From Acidobacteriota bacterium (lineage in GTDB: Bacteria > Acidobacteriota > Terriglobia > Bryobacterales > Bryobacteraceae), in the NCBI GenBank assembly GCA_017307505.1, contig JAFKEE010000018.1, forward strand, positions 184,737-248,736: a stretch of 64,000 nucleotides of DNA. Reading direction: 5' to 3'. Under the pieces are notes generated by a model that made no database searches, was not told the origin of the DNA, and saw only the letters and a program-made list of their open reading frames with translations. Each line of letters begins with the position of its first letter. Position 1 is the first letter of the stretch. The position numbers were made by a program, and so were the translations under genes. Shown here piece by piece: positions 33,715 to 45,154 of this stretch.

Positions 33715-33855
33715 CCTGGCCGACTCCCGTACCGTTTCACCCATTGATGTCTCTTTCAATGCCGTCCGTGGGTGAGGCTGTTCGCGACGCCCCAAGTTCG
33801 AGCACCGCTAAACCGTGTCCACTCCAGCGAGTGGTACGAGAGGAGAAGTGAAATA

Positions 33856-35247
33856 GTGTTCAGAAAGATCCTGTTGGGCGCATCTGCCCTCGCCCTTTCC
33901 ACTGGCCTCGCGCTGGCTCAAGCGCCTGCGAGTGTCGATCAGAAACTAGAAGCTCTGGATGCCGCGGTCAAGTCGGCGCAGACGTCCGGAGACAACGCTT
34001 GGATGCTGGTCAGTTGTGCCCTCGTCCTGTTGATGACCGGGCCCGGACTGGCGCTCTTTTACGGCGGGTTGGTCAGAAGCAAAAACGTCCTGGGCACGAT
34101 GATGCATAGCTTCATCCTGATGGCCCTGGCAACCGTGCTGTGGGCCGTCGTGGGCTACAGCCTGGCCTTTAGCGAAGGAAATGCTTTTGTCGGCGGGTTC
34201 AAGTACTTATTCCTGCATGGTGTAGGCGTGGATCCAAACCCGGACTACGCGGCCACCATCCCGCAGTTGACGTTCATGGCGTTCCAGTTGATGTTCGCCA
34301 TCATTACTCCCGCGCTCATCTCCGGCGCCTATGCGGAACGCATCAAGTTCAGTGCGATGCTGGTCTACACCACCCTGTGGCTGCTCATCGTCTACTTCCC
34401 CATGGCGCACATGGTCTGGGGGAAGGGTGGCCTGTTGAACGCCTTCCTGGGTGGCAAAATACCCTGCTTTGATTTCGCCGGCGGCACGGTGGTGCACATT
34501 ACCTCGGGCATCTCGGCCCTGGTGGCGGCGATCTACCTCAAGCCCAGAGAGGGCTATCAGGTGGAACCGATGCGGCCGCACAGCCTGGTGCTGAGCTTCA
34601 TCGGCGCCTGCCTGCTGTGGTTCGGCTGGTTTGGTTTCAACGCCGGCTCTGCGCTGGGCGCGGGCGGCCTGGCCACCTCCGCTTTCGTGGCGACTCACTT
34701 CGGCGCTGCGGCGGCCGCGGTCGGCTGGCTGCTGGCGGAATGGTTCCGGTCCGGCAAGCCTTCCGTCCTGGGCGGTATCTCCGGTTGCGTCGCGGGCCTG
34801 GTCGCCATCACCCCGGCTTCCGGTTTCGTGGATCCCATGTCGGCGCTCATCATCGGCTTCATCGCCGGCGTGTTCTGCTACTTCATGGTGGTCGTCGTGA
34901 AGAACAAGTTCGGCTACGACGACTCCCTGGATGCCTTCGGCGTGCACGGCGCCGGTGGAACCCTGGGTGCCCTGCTGACGGGCGTCTTCGCCACGAACGC
35001 GGTGAACAACGCGCTGAAGGATCCTTCCGGTAAGGCTCTCCCGCTCGGTCTGGTCGACGGCAACGGTGGCCAGATCCTGAATCAGGCGATCGGCGTCGCG
35101 ATCGCTCTGGTGCTGGGCGCCGTGGGCAGCTACATCTGTTTGAAGATTGCCGATTTGACGTGCGGCCTGCGAGCCACTCCTGATCAGGAAGTCGAAGGGC
35201 TTGATCTTTCGATGCACGGCGAAGAAGGCTACAATCTGGAGGCCTAG
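33856..35247 (+). CDS. amtB: Ammonium transporter
   Basis: A 463-residue inner-membrane channel that imports ammonium. Residues 1-22 form a signal peptide (LGASALALSTGLALAQA), as in many bacterial Amt proteins. Eleven membrane segments follow. The twin pore histidines are His214 in TVVHITSG and His364 in AFGVHGAGG, and the signature GAYAERIKF is at 157-164. I chose the GTG at 33856, with AGGAGA nine bases upstream, rather than the longer frame. glnB follows 11 bases later, so the PII protein can gate the channel in the usual way. Confidence 0.95.
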   Translation: MFRKILLGASALALSTGLALAQAPASVDQKLEALDAAVKSAQTSGDNAWMLVSCALVLLMTGPGLALFYGGLVRSKNVLGTMMHSFILMALATVLWAVVGYSLAFSEGNAFVGGFKYLFLHGVGVDPNPDYAATIPQLTFMAFQLMFAIITPALISGAYAERIKFSAMLVYTTLWLLIVYFPMAHMVWGKGGLLNAFLGGKIPCFDFAGGTVVHITSGISALVAAIYLKPREGYQVEPMRPHSLVLSFIGACLLWFGWFGFNAGSALGAGGLATSAFVATHFGAAAAAVGWLLAEWFRSGKPSVLGGISGCVAGLVAITPASGFVDPMSALIIGFIAGVFCYFMVVVVKNKFGYDDSLDAFGVHGAGGTLGALLTGVFATNAVNNALKDPSGKALPLGLVDGNGGQILNQAIGVAIALVLGAVGSYICLKIADLTCGLRATPDQEVEGLDLSMHGEEGYNLEA

Positions 35248-35255
35248 AGAGGTAA

Positions 35256-38061
<2,806 letters not shown>

Positions 38062-38123
38062 TCCGGCTGGCCCTTGACACCGGCTGAACCGGTGCCCATG
38101 CTTCAGGCAAGGAGGGGACCCTG

Positions 38124-38528
38124 ATGCCTGGAACCATGGCCCTGGATCCCACCGTCCGCGACCTGCAGTCGCTGGACGAGGACTTAATGCGGAGTGTGCG
38201 ACAGCGCGACTCCGATCGGCTGGTTGAGCTATTCTATGCCGAGGATGCGCAGCTCCTTATGGCTGGACGTCCTGCAATTCAAGGAAAGGAAGCCATCCAC
38301 GAATTCTGGGTGGCGCTGTTCCGGTCGGGCCTGGTGGACGTGAAGCTGGAGACTTCGCGGATCGAGGTGGACCGGAATTTCGCCTATGGAGTGGGGCGCT
38401 ATGCGCTGACAATGGAGACCCACCCGGGTTTGCTGCAAACGGAACCAGGCAAGTACCTCGTGGTTTATCGCAGGCTGGCGGATGGCCGCTGGCGTGTGAT
38501 GGCAGGCTGCTTTTCTTCTCTCTCGTAA
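38124..38528 (+). CDS. Cytoplasmic NTF2-like (DUF4440) protein
   Basis: A 134-residue protein without a signal peptide. SLDEDLMRSVRQRDSDRLVELFYAEDAQLLMAGRPAIQGKEAIHEFW is a textbook DUF4440 start: first helix, the ED..L turn and the G-x-E helix. It ends in a sheet with YLVVYRRLADGRWRVMAGCF. AAGGAGG lies just upstream of the ATG, a strong ribosome site. It sits between glnD and the Rieske gene without overlap. The family covers ligand-binding and enzymatic roles; none can be assigned here. Confidence 0.8.
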   Translation: MPGTMALDPTVRDLQSLDEDLMRSVRQRDSDRLVELFYAEDAQLLMAGRPAIQGKEAIHEFWVALFRSGLVDVKLETSRIEVDRNFAYGVGRYALTMETHPGLLQTEPGKYLVVYRRLADGRWRVMAGCFSSLS

Positions 38529-38600
38529 GTCCGCCTGTTCCGTCCGCCAAGCCCGTGTGTCTCAATTACCGTCCGCGCAGCGCGCGGCTATGGTCTAGAG

Positions 38601-39101
38601 ATGCAGTACAACACGGATAACCAAGGACGTCGCGGATTCCTCGTCCGCGCGACGCAGGCGCTGAGTGCGCTGATTGGAGGGGCGCTGGGCATTCCCGCCT
38701 TCGTCTACCTCTTCACCCCGGCGAAGAGCCGTTCCACGGGCGGCTGGGTGGACGCCGGCGACATCAGCCAGCTCAAGCTCAACGCCCCGGAGGAGTTGCC
38801 GTTCCGGCGCGTCCGCATGGACGGTTGGAAGATCATCACCGAAAAGTCCACGGCCTGGGTGGTGAGGCTCTCTGAGAAAGAGGTGGTCGCCTATACGCCG
38901 CAGTGCACCCACCTGGGCTGCGCCTACCACTGGGAAGAGTCGAAAGGGCAGTTTCTGTGCCCGTGCCACACGTCGAACTTCTCGATTGACGGCAAGGTGT
39001 TGAATGGCCCGGCGCCCCGGCCGCTGGACCGCTATCTGGTCAAAGTGGAGGGCGATCGCCTGCTGATCGGTCCCGAGCAATCGAAGGCGAAGGGAGCCTA
39101 G
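38601..39101 (+). CDS. Rieske iron-sulfur protein of a cytochrome bc complex
   Basis: A 166-residue subunit that takes electrons from quinol and passes them to cytochrome c. The Tat-like start NQGRRGFLVRATQ and one membrane anchor (ALSALIGGALGIPAFVYLF) come first. The Rieske cluster ligands are Cys102 and His104 in CTHLGC and Cys120 and His123 in CPCHTS, with Cys107 and Cys122 placed for the disulfide. The closing GPAPRPLDRYLVKVEGDRL is standard. The cytochrome b gene begins two bases after its stop, so the two form one operon. Confidence 0.95.
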   Translation: MQYNTDNQGRRGFLVRATQALSALIGGALGIPAFVYLFTPAKSRSTGGWVDAGDISQLKLNAPEELPFRRVRMDGWKIITEKSTAWVVRLSEKEVVAYTPQCTHLGCAYHWEESKGQFLCPCHTSNFSIDGKVLNGPAPRPLDRYLVKVEGDRLLIGPEQSKAKGA

Positions 39102-39103
39102 CG

Positions 39104-40723
39104 ATGCGCGCCATCCTCGCTTGGTTGGAAGAACGCACGGGTGCGCCTTCGGCCATCCAGCATTTCCTGGACGAAGAGATTCCCGCGTCGGCCGGCTGGC
39201 ACCAGGTGTTCGGCTCGGTGGCAATGTTCCTCTTCCTCACCCAGGTCTTCACCGGCATCATGCTGGCTTTGAACTATGCGCCAACGCCGGGTGAGGCCTA
39301 CAACAGCCTGCGCTACATCATGACGGAACTTACCGGTGGAGCGCTCATCCGCGGGCTGCACCACTGGGGCGCTTCCATGATGGTGATCATCGTGGTGCTG
39401 CACATGGTGCAGGTGTTCCTGTGGGGCGCGTACAAAAAGCCCCGCGAGGCTACCTGGATGATGGGCGTCATTCTGCTGCTGGTGACGCTGGCTTTCGCCC
39501 TCACCGGCTACCTGCTGCCGTGGGACAACCGGGCCTACTGGGGCACGGTGGTGACGACGCAGATTTCGGCCAGCGCTCCGGGCGCGGGTCCTTATGTGCT
39601 GCGGCTGATGGGCGCCGAGAACGGCGTGGGCGTGGTGACGTTTGCGCGGTTCTATGCCGTACACGTACTGGTGCTGCCGCCGTTGACCATGCTGCTGATT
39701 CTGCTGCACGTCTACCTGGTAAGGCGGCACGGTGTGGCGCCGGCTCCGGGCGATGAGGTGAAGCCGAAGCAGAAGTTCTATCCGCGACAGGTGTTCAAGG
39801 ATACGGCGGCCATCTCGCTGGCGTTTATCATCCTGTTTTCGCTGGCGGTGGTGGCGAAGGCTCCGCTGGGGCGGTTGGCCGACCCGACGGATACGACCTT
39901 CATTCCCCGGCCCGAGTGGTATTTTCTGTTCCTTTTCCAGTTGCTGAAGTACTGTGAGGGGCCGCTGGAGATCCTGGCCAGCGTGGTACTGCCGACGTTG
40001 GGGGTCGGCCTGTTGTTCCTGGTGCCGTTCCTGGACCGCGCGCCGGTGATCCGGGTGACGAAGCGCACGACCGCGTTCGCCATCGTGATTCTGGCGGCGA
40101 TTACCTGGAGCGGCCTGACGGCCGCGGCGGTGCGGTCTACCCCGCCCGAGGCGTTCGCGGCCGACCGCGAAGGGCCGATGGAGTGGCGCGACCTGACTCC
40201 TGAGGAACTGGCCGGCGTGTCTTATTTCAAATCGGAAAGCTGCGGCACCTGCCACACGCTGGGGCTGCGTCAGGAAGGTAAGCCGGGTCCCAACCTGGGG
40301 GCCGGGGGTGCGGCTCGCGACGCCGCGTGGATGATCGCTCACTTCAAGCAGCCGGCGTCGATGGTGCCCGGCAGCCAGATGCCCTCGGTGTCGTTGAGCG
40401 ACTCGCAACTGAACGCGCTGGCGGCGTTCCTGCTTAAGCTGACGCCCCAGAACGCCATGAAAATGCAGGACATCCCGCAGTATGTGCTGGACGGCGCCGC
40501 GCTTTACCAGAAGAACCGCTGCAACCTGTGCCACCAGGTGAATGGCGTTGGCATGAAGACCGGACCGCCCCTGAACGGCCTGGCTCACCGCCGCGACGCG
40601 ACCTGGGTGAAAGGCCACTTCCTGGATCCCCAGAAGTTCTCGAAGGATTCGATGATGCCGGCCTATCCGTTCACTCCACAGCAGAACGAGGCGATCACGA
40701 AGTATCTGATGTCACTTCCATAG
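39104..40723 (+). CDS. Cytochrome b (b6-spaced) fused to a diheme cytochrome c
   Basis: A 539-residue membrane protein that combines three usual subunits of a quinol-oxidising complex. Residues 1-210 are cytochrome b with heme ligands His86 and His100, and His187 and His202: the second pair is 15 apart, the cytochrome b6 spacing (bc1 has 14). Residues 220-345 resemble subunit IV, with PEWYFL at 270-275 (PEWY quinol site). From about 350 a soluble domain carries two CxxCH heme c sites, CGTCH at 380-384 and CNLCH at 473-477. No Cys is at position 35, where b6 binds its extra heme. It pairs with the Rieske gene just upstream; no separate c1 gene is present. Confidence 0.92.
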   Translation: MRAILAWLEERTGAPSAIQHFLDEEIPASAGWHQVFGSVAMFLFLTQVFTGIMLALNYAPTPGEAYNSLRYIMTELTGGALIRGLHHWGASMMVIIVVLHMVQVFLWGAYKKPREATWMMGVILLLVTLAFALTGYLLPWDNRAYWGTVVTTQISASAPGAGPYVLRLMGAENGVGVVTFARFYAVHVLVLPPLTMLLILLHVYLVRRHGVAPAPGDEVKPKQKFYPRQVFKDTAAISLAFIILFSLAVVAKAPLGRLADPTDTTFIPRPEWYFLFLFQLLKYCEGPLEILASVVLPTLGVGLLFLVPFLDRAPVIRVTKRTTAFAIVILAAITWSGLTAAAVRSTPPEAFAADREGPMEWRDLTPEELAGVSYFKSESCGTCHTLGLRQEGKPGPNLGAGGAARDAAWMIAHFKQPASMVPGSQMPSVSLSDSQLNALAAFLLKLTPQNAMKMQDIPQYVLDGAALYQKNRCNLCHQVNGVGMKTGPPLNGLAHRRDATWVKGHFLDPQKFSKDSMMPAYPFTPQQNEAITKYLMSLP

Positions 40724-40792
40724 GGTTTGGGGCCATGCTCGACGACCGGGCACGATACAATGTAGAGATACTCGAAGTTCGCAGTCTCTAGC

Positions 40793-42583
40793 ATGGCTCA
40801 ACAAGTTCCTTTGGATTTTCTCGGCGACCTGCGCCGCACCCACTCGTGCGGAGCACTCCGCGCGGCCAACGAAGGCCAGCGCGTCGTTTTGATGGGGTGG
40901 GTCTACCGCCGGCGCGACCTGGGAGGTGTGATCTTTATCCACCTGCGCGACCGGGAAGGAGTCACCCAAGTAGTCTTCCGCGCCGAATGTGACGGCAATC
41001 TGCATGGCAAGGCCGAGATGTTGCGGTCGGAGTACGTCATCGCGGTGGAAGGCCTGGTGGAGGCCCGCACGGCGGAGAACATCAATCCGAACATCCCCAC
41101 TGGCGAAGTGGAGATCGTGGCGGAGAAGATGTGGATGCTGAACACCAGCGAGACTCCTCCGTTCCCGATGGAAGAGCATGTGGACGTCAACGAAGACATG
41201 CGGTTGAAGTACCGCTATGTCGACCTGCGGCGGCCGCACATGCAGCGCAACGTGATGCTGCGCTCCAAGATCTCGCTGGAAGTGCGCAACGAGCTGTCCA
41301 GCCAGGGCTTCCTGGAGATCGAAACGCCCTTCATGACGAAGTCGACGCCGGAAGGCGCGCGCGACTTCCTGGTGCCTTCGCGCATCCAGCCGGGCAATTT
41401 CTACGCGTTGCCGCAGTCGCCCCAGATCTTCAAGCAGCTGCTGATGATCAGCGGGTATGACAAGTATTTCCAGATCGTACGTTGCTTCCGCGACGAGGAC
41501 CTGCGCGCCGACCGGCAGTATGAGTTCACGCAGATCGATCTGGAGATGTCCTTCCCGCAGGAAGAGCAGATCTTCCAGACGATTGAACCTCTGCTGGAGA
41601 AGGTGTGCGCGGCGGCGGGTTATACGGTGAAGGCTCCGTTCCCGCGGATGACCTATGCCGAGGCGATGCAGGGCTATGGCATCGACAAGCCGGATCTGCG
41701 CCTGCCGCGGTTCTGGCCGGTGGAGGACCTCTTCCCGGCCGATGCGGGCCTGACCCGAGAGGGTCTGCCGCTGGTGGCGATCCACATCCCGGGCACTGGC
41801 GTGCTGAGCCGTAAGGAGCGCGACGAACTGAAGGACTATGGCCGCGAACGCGGCCTGACGGTCTACGACGATCCGAAGCGCCTGGAGCGGGACTTCCCGG
41901 GCGTCATCGAGAAGGTTCGCGAGCGGACCGGCGCCGGCGAGAACGACCTGCTGCTGCTGGCCGGCTGGCGCGACGAGCCCAAGGGCCAGCGTCCGGAAGA
42001 GACGGTGTACCAGGCGTGCGGCCAGCTGCGGCTGTTTGCGGGCCAGAAGTACAACGACCGGCACAAGCTGCTGGACCCGAAAGACTTCCGCTTCCTGTGG
42101 GTGCTCGACTTCCCGATGTTCGAATGGAACGACGAGGACGAGCGCTGGGTTGCGGCGCATCATCCTTTCACGTCGCCGAAAGACGAGGATCTGGAGAAGC
42201 TGACGACGAACCCGGCGCGATGCCGGGCGCGCAGCTACGACATTGTGCTGAACGGTGTGGAGCTGGGCAGCGGCTCGATCCGTATCCACCGGCAGGACAT
42301 CCAATCGCAGGTCTTCTCGGCGGTTGGGTTCTCGCAGGAAGAGGCGCAGGCGCGGTTCGGCTACCTGCTGGACGCGCTGACCTACGGCGCTCCGCCGCAT
42401 GGCGGCATTGCGCTGGGCCTGGACCGGCTGGTGATGATCCTGGCGGGCGAGACTTCGATCCGTGAGGTGATTCCGTTCCCGAAGACGGCGAAGGGGACCG
42501 ACCTGATGTCGGAGGCTCCGGCGCCGGCGAACGAGCGGCAGCTGCGCGAACTGGGGATCCAGTTGCGCCGTCCGCAGGGCTAA
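40793..42583 (+). CDS. aspS: Aspartyl-tRNA synthetase
   Basis: Charges tRNA-Asp with aspartate. The 596-residue protein is the bacterial type: an OB-fold anticodon domain (GQRVVLMGWVYRRRDLGGVIFIHLRDREG) at 28-60, class II motif 1 with the ETPFMTKSTPEGARDFLVPSR block near 185, motif 2 FRDEDLRADRQYEFTQIDLEMSF near 225, the inserted GAD domain around 290-420, and motif 3 GIALGLDRLVMIL near 545. Whether it also charges tRNA-Asn cannot be decided by inspection. TACAAT at 40756-40761 may be a -10 element. It is followed by the GDPD gene. Confidence 0.97.
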   Translation: MAQQVPLDFLGDLRRTHSCGALRAANEGQRVVLMGWVYRRRDLGGVIFIHLRDREGVTQVVFRAECDGNLHGKAEMLRSEYVIAVEGLVEARTAENINPNIPTGEVEIVAEKMWMLNTSETPPFPMEEHVDVNEDMRLKYRYVDLRRPHMQRNVMLRSKISLEVRNELSSQGFLEIETPFMTKSTPEGARDFLVPSRIQPGNFYALPQSPQIFKQLLMISGYDKYFQIVRCFRDEDLRADRQYEFTQIDLEMSFPQEEQIFQTIEPLLEKVCAAAGYTVKAPFPRMTYAEAMQGYGIDKPDLRLPRFWPVEDLFPADAGLTREGLPLVAIHIPGTGVLSRKERDELKDYGRERGLTVYDDPKRLERDFPGVIEKVRERTGAGENDLLLLAGWRDEPKGQRPEETVYQACGQLRLFAGQKYNDRHKLLDPKDFRFLWVLDFPMFEWNDEDERWVAAHHPFTSPKDEDLEKLTTNPARCRARSYDIVLNGVELGSGSIRIHRQDIQSQVFSAVGFSQEEAQARFGYLLDALTYGAPPHGGIALGLDRLVMILAGETSIREVIPFPKTAKGTDLMSEAPAPANERQLRELGIQLRRPQG

Positions 42584-42610
42584 GACCGGCCGCCGCTGAG
42601 GAACGCAATC

Positions 42611-43246
42611 GTGGACTCAGGGATCAAGGTGATCGCCCACCGTGGCGCGCACGAACAACAACCTCAGAACTCTTTGGCCGCCTATTCGGCGGCCATTGCG
42701 TTAGGGTGCGACTTGATTGAGATCGACCTGCGGACCGCGCCCGATGGGAAGATGCTGATCAAGCACGATCCGCTGAAGCCCGGGGAAGAGCTGCCGACGT
42801 TCGACGAGGTGCTCGACCTGGCGAAGGGCAAGATCCGCATCTACCTGGACGTGAAGCAGGCGATGCCTGCTTCGATCATCGCCAAGGTGGAGGCGCATGG
42901 GATGCGCGAATCCATCTACACCTATGGCAGCCAGGCACTGCTGCGGGAACTGGTGCAGTTGCGGCCGGGTTGGCCGTGCATGCCGGAGTCAGTGGGCGTC
43001 GAGGTGCTGCGCGACAACCTGAAGCAGCTGAAGCCCGTGGCGGTGGCATTCAGCGATTGGGATTTCAAGCCGGAACTGGTGGCGCTGGCCCGCGAGGCCG
43101 GGTGTGAGGTGTTCCTGGACCGGCAGGGCAAGACCGACTTGCCGGAGTTCTGGCAGGATGCTATCGACAAAGGCGTGACCGGGATCCAGACGGACCGGCC
43201 ATCGGCGCTGGTGCCGTGGCTGCGAGAAGCGAAACGCCATGCCTGA
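42611..43246 (+). CDS. Glycerophosphodiester phosphodiesterase family protein
   Basis: A 211-residue cytoplasmic enzyme expected to cleave glycerophosphodiesters to glycerol 3-phosphate and an alcohol. The GDPD start is complete: IAHRGAHEQQPQNSLAAYSAAIALGCDLIEIDLRTAPDG, with His9-Arg10, the Glu-x-Asp metal pair, and KHDP. The C-terminus has GVTGIQTDRPSAL as expected. It is slightly short for the family, lacking part of the usual insert. The start is GTG with GAGGAACG upstream. It overlaps the fpg gene by eight bases and follows aspS, so they are likely co-transcribed. Confidence 0.85.
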   Translation: MDSGIKVIAHRGAHEQQPQNSLAAYSAAIALGCDLIEIDLRTAPDGKMLIKHDPLKPGEELPTFDEVLDLAKGKIRIYLDVKQAMPASIIAKVEAHGMRESIYTYGSQALLRELVQLRPGWPCMPESVGVEVLRDNLKQLKPVAVAFSDWDFKPELVALAREAGCEVFLDRQGKTDLPEFWQDAIDKGVTGIQTDRPSALVPWLREAKRHA

Positions 43247-44108
43247 ACTACCGGACATTCAGGTGTACATCGAGGCGCTGGAGGCTCGGGTCCTGAATGA
43301 ACGGTTGGAGCGGGTGGAGTTCAAGACCCCGTTTTTATTGAGGACCGTGACGCCGCCGGTTAAGGCGGTAGAGGGGCAGACCGTGCGGCGGCTGCGGCGT
43401 GTGGGCAAGCGCATCGCGTTCGGGTTTGAGAACGATGTGTGGATGGTGCTGCACCTGATGATCGCGGGCCGGCTGCACTGGCAGCGCAAGGCGGGCAAGG
43501 TGCTGGCGTCGTTTGTGTTCTCGAGCGGCACGTTGAACCTCACCGAGGCGGGTACGCAGCACCGGGCGTCGCTGCATATGGCGCAGGGCGAGGAGGGCGT
43601 GCGAGCGCTGGATCCGGGCGGGCTGGAGCCGCTGGAGTGCACGCTGGCCGAGTTCATGGCCGCGCTGCGGCGTGAGAATCATACCCTGAAGCGGTCATTG
43701 ACGGATCCGCACCTGTTCAGCGGAATCGGCAATGCCTACTCCGATGAGATCCTGCAGAAGGCCCGGCTATCGCCGGTGGCTCTGTCGCAGAAGCTGAGCG
43801 ACGCTGACCTGGAGAGGCTGTACGAAGCGACGAAGGCGACTCTTGTCTGGTGGACCGAGCGGCTGCGGGCCGAGGCGGGCACCGGGTTTCCCGAGAAGGT
43901 GACGGCGTTCCGCGAGGAGATGGCCGTGCATGGCAAGTTCAAGAAGCCCTGCCCGGAGTGCGGCACGACGGTGCAGCGGATCCGCTATGCCTCGAACGAA
44001 ACGAACTACTGCCCGCGCTGCCAGACCGGCGGTCGGCTGCTGGCGGACCGGTCGTTGTCGCGGCTGCTGGGATCCGACTGGCCCAAGTCGATCGACGACC
44101 TGCCCTGA
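43239..44108 (+). CDS. Formamidopyrimidine-DNA glycosylase family enzyme
   Basis: A base-excision repair glycosylase/lyase that removes oxidised bases. The N-terminus is MPELPD, giving the catalytic Pro and Glu after Met removal, and Lys57 sits in VGKRIAFGF as in E. coli Fpg. The helix-two-turn-helix is visible as HLFSGIGNAYSDEIL, and the protein ends with a zinc finger: CPECG, then NETNYCPRCQTGG. Length is 289 residues, with a short tail after the finger. Whether it is Fpg- or Nei-like in specificity is open. Its last 103 bases overlap the convergent gene at 44006. Confidence 0.88.
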   Translation: MPELPDIQVYIEALEARVLNERLERVEFKTPFLLRTVTPPVKAVEGQTVRRLRRVGKRIAFGFENDVWMVLHLMIAGRLHWQRKAGKVLASFVFSSGTLNLTEAGTQHRASLHMAQGEEGVRALDPGGLEPLECTLAEFMAALRRENHTLKRSLTDPHLFSGIGNAYSDEILQKARLSPVALSQKLSDADLERLYEATKATLVWWTERLRAEAGTGFPEKVTAFREEMAVHGKFKKPCPECGTTVQRIRYASNETNYCPRCQTGGRLLADRSLSRLLGSDWPKSIDDLP

Positions 44109-45004
44109 CGATCCTTTTCCGATACATCGCGAATGTGGTCGAGCACCCGCTGATGGATGCGGTGGATGATGGCGTCTGTCCACATGGACCAGTAGGGTTC
44201 CGGTTGGAGGCGCTGGGTGTACCAGGTGGTGCCGTGAAGGCGGGTGTCGCCGTTGGGCAGGGGCTCGAGGCGGAACTGGCCGCGCCTGGAGTCGAACCAG
44301 CCGTGCAGGTGGGCGGGATGGATGTCGTAGGGCGAGAGCTCGCGCATGGGTTCGGGGTTGCTGGTGACGCGGAAGGCGAGGAGGCGGGGTTCGTCCCAGG
44401 TGGTGATGGGTTCGACGAAGGGTCCGGTGGAGAACTCGCAGTAGCGGATGGCGCCGGGTCCGCGGCCTTCGATGCGGGCTCGGAGGGGGTAGGCGATGCC
44501 GGCCTGGAAGTACCATTCGCGGGGTTGTGGGAGGTCGGGGAATTCGATCACGTGCCGCCAGACGGTTTCGGGCGGGGCCTGGATGTCGACTACGGTTTCG
44601 ACGGAGCGGAGGGCGGGGTGGCTGGGGAGTTGGGTTTCCACGCCGCCGAGGAGGGGGGCCAGGAGCAGGGCGGGGGCCAGGGCGTGTTTGGGACTATGAA
44701 TCCTATTCCCGAGGACCACGCCGAGGGCGGTCAAAGGAACGACGATGGGGACGGCCATTGTCACGCACATGATGCCTTCGATCCGGATGGCCACCACGAC
44801 GACCGCGACCACTAGCAGAGTGAGGAAGGCGGCGGACTTCGCACGTCGCTGCTCGTCGAACCGGTTGGCCAGCAAAGTGGCGACGAGGCCGATGCAGACC
44901 GGCAGTACGACAAAGAGGCCCAGCGCATATTCCCGGAATACTAAGACGCTGAGGGCCGTGGCGATGACTGTGAAGAGCGTGGTTAGGGCGATGCTACGCC
45001 ACAT
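44006..45004 (-). CDS. Membrane-anchored SRPBCC-domain protein
   Basis: A 332-residue protein. The first 110 residues hold three or four membrane segments (ALTTLFTVIATALSVLVF, LGLFVVLPVCIGLVATLLA, AAFLTLLVVAVVVVAIRI and GIMCVTMAVPIVVPLTALGVVL). Residues 135-290 form an SRPBCC/START-like ligand pocket: VETVVDIQAPPETVWRHVIEFPDLP is the standard entry, followed by IRYCEFSTGPFVEPITTWDEPRLLAFRV. Such domains bind hydrophobic ligands or act as cyclases. The tail after about residue 295 overlaps fpg on the other strand by 103 bases, so it is probably less conserved. The role is unknown. Confidence 0.8.
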   Translation of the reverse strand: MWRSIALTTLFTVIATALSVLVFREYALGLFVVLPVCIGLVATLLANRFDEQRRAKSAAFLTLLVVAVVVVAIRIEGIMCVTMAVPIVVPLTALGVVLGNRIHSPKHALAPALLLAPLLGGVETQLPSHPALRSVETVVDIQAPPETVWRHVIEFPDLPQPREWYFQAGIAYPLRARIEGRGPGAIRYCEFSTGPFVEPITTWDEPRLLAFRVTSNPEPMRELSPYDIHPAHLHGWFDSRRGQFRLEPLPNGDTRLHGTTWYTQRLQPEPYWSMWTDAIIHRIHQRVLDHIRDVSEKDRQGRSSIDLGQSDPSSRDNDRSASSRPPVWQRGQ

Positions 45005-45067
45005 GGGTCCTCCTGGGACAGTTGGGGTTGGTTGAGTTGGTCGAAGAGGCAGGGGCAGGGGACCCTG

Positions 45068-45087
45068 CGCGGACCTGGGGGTCCGCC
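45068..45087 (-). repeat. Dispersed GGCGGACCCC repeat, inverted copy
   Basis: CGCGGACCTGGGGGTCCGCC is the exact reverse complement of the module at 25500-25519, and the match continues into CTCC. It forms a GCGGACC..GGTCCGC hairpin in the gap 45005-45154 between two minus-strand genes. Confidence 0.75.
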
Positions 45088-45154
45088 CTCCCGGAATTGG
45101 GAGTAGCTGTACCGGTTTAGGGGGATGCCTTGCCGGTTGGTGATGCGACTGGCG

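Noticed and set aside
33560-33855. Sigma-54 promoter for amtB-glnB-glnD
   Set aside because: No TGGC..TTGC pair with correct spacing was found, only a 7-base-pair hairpin.
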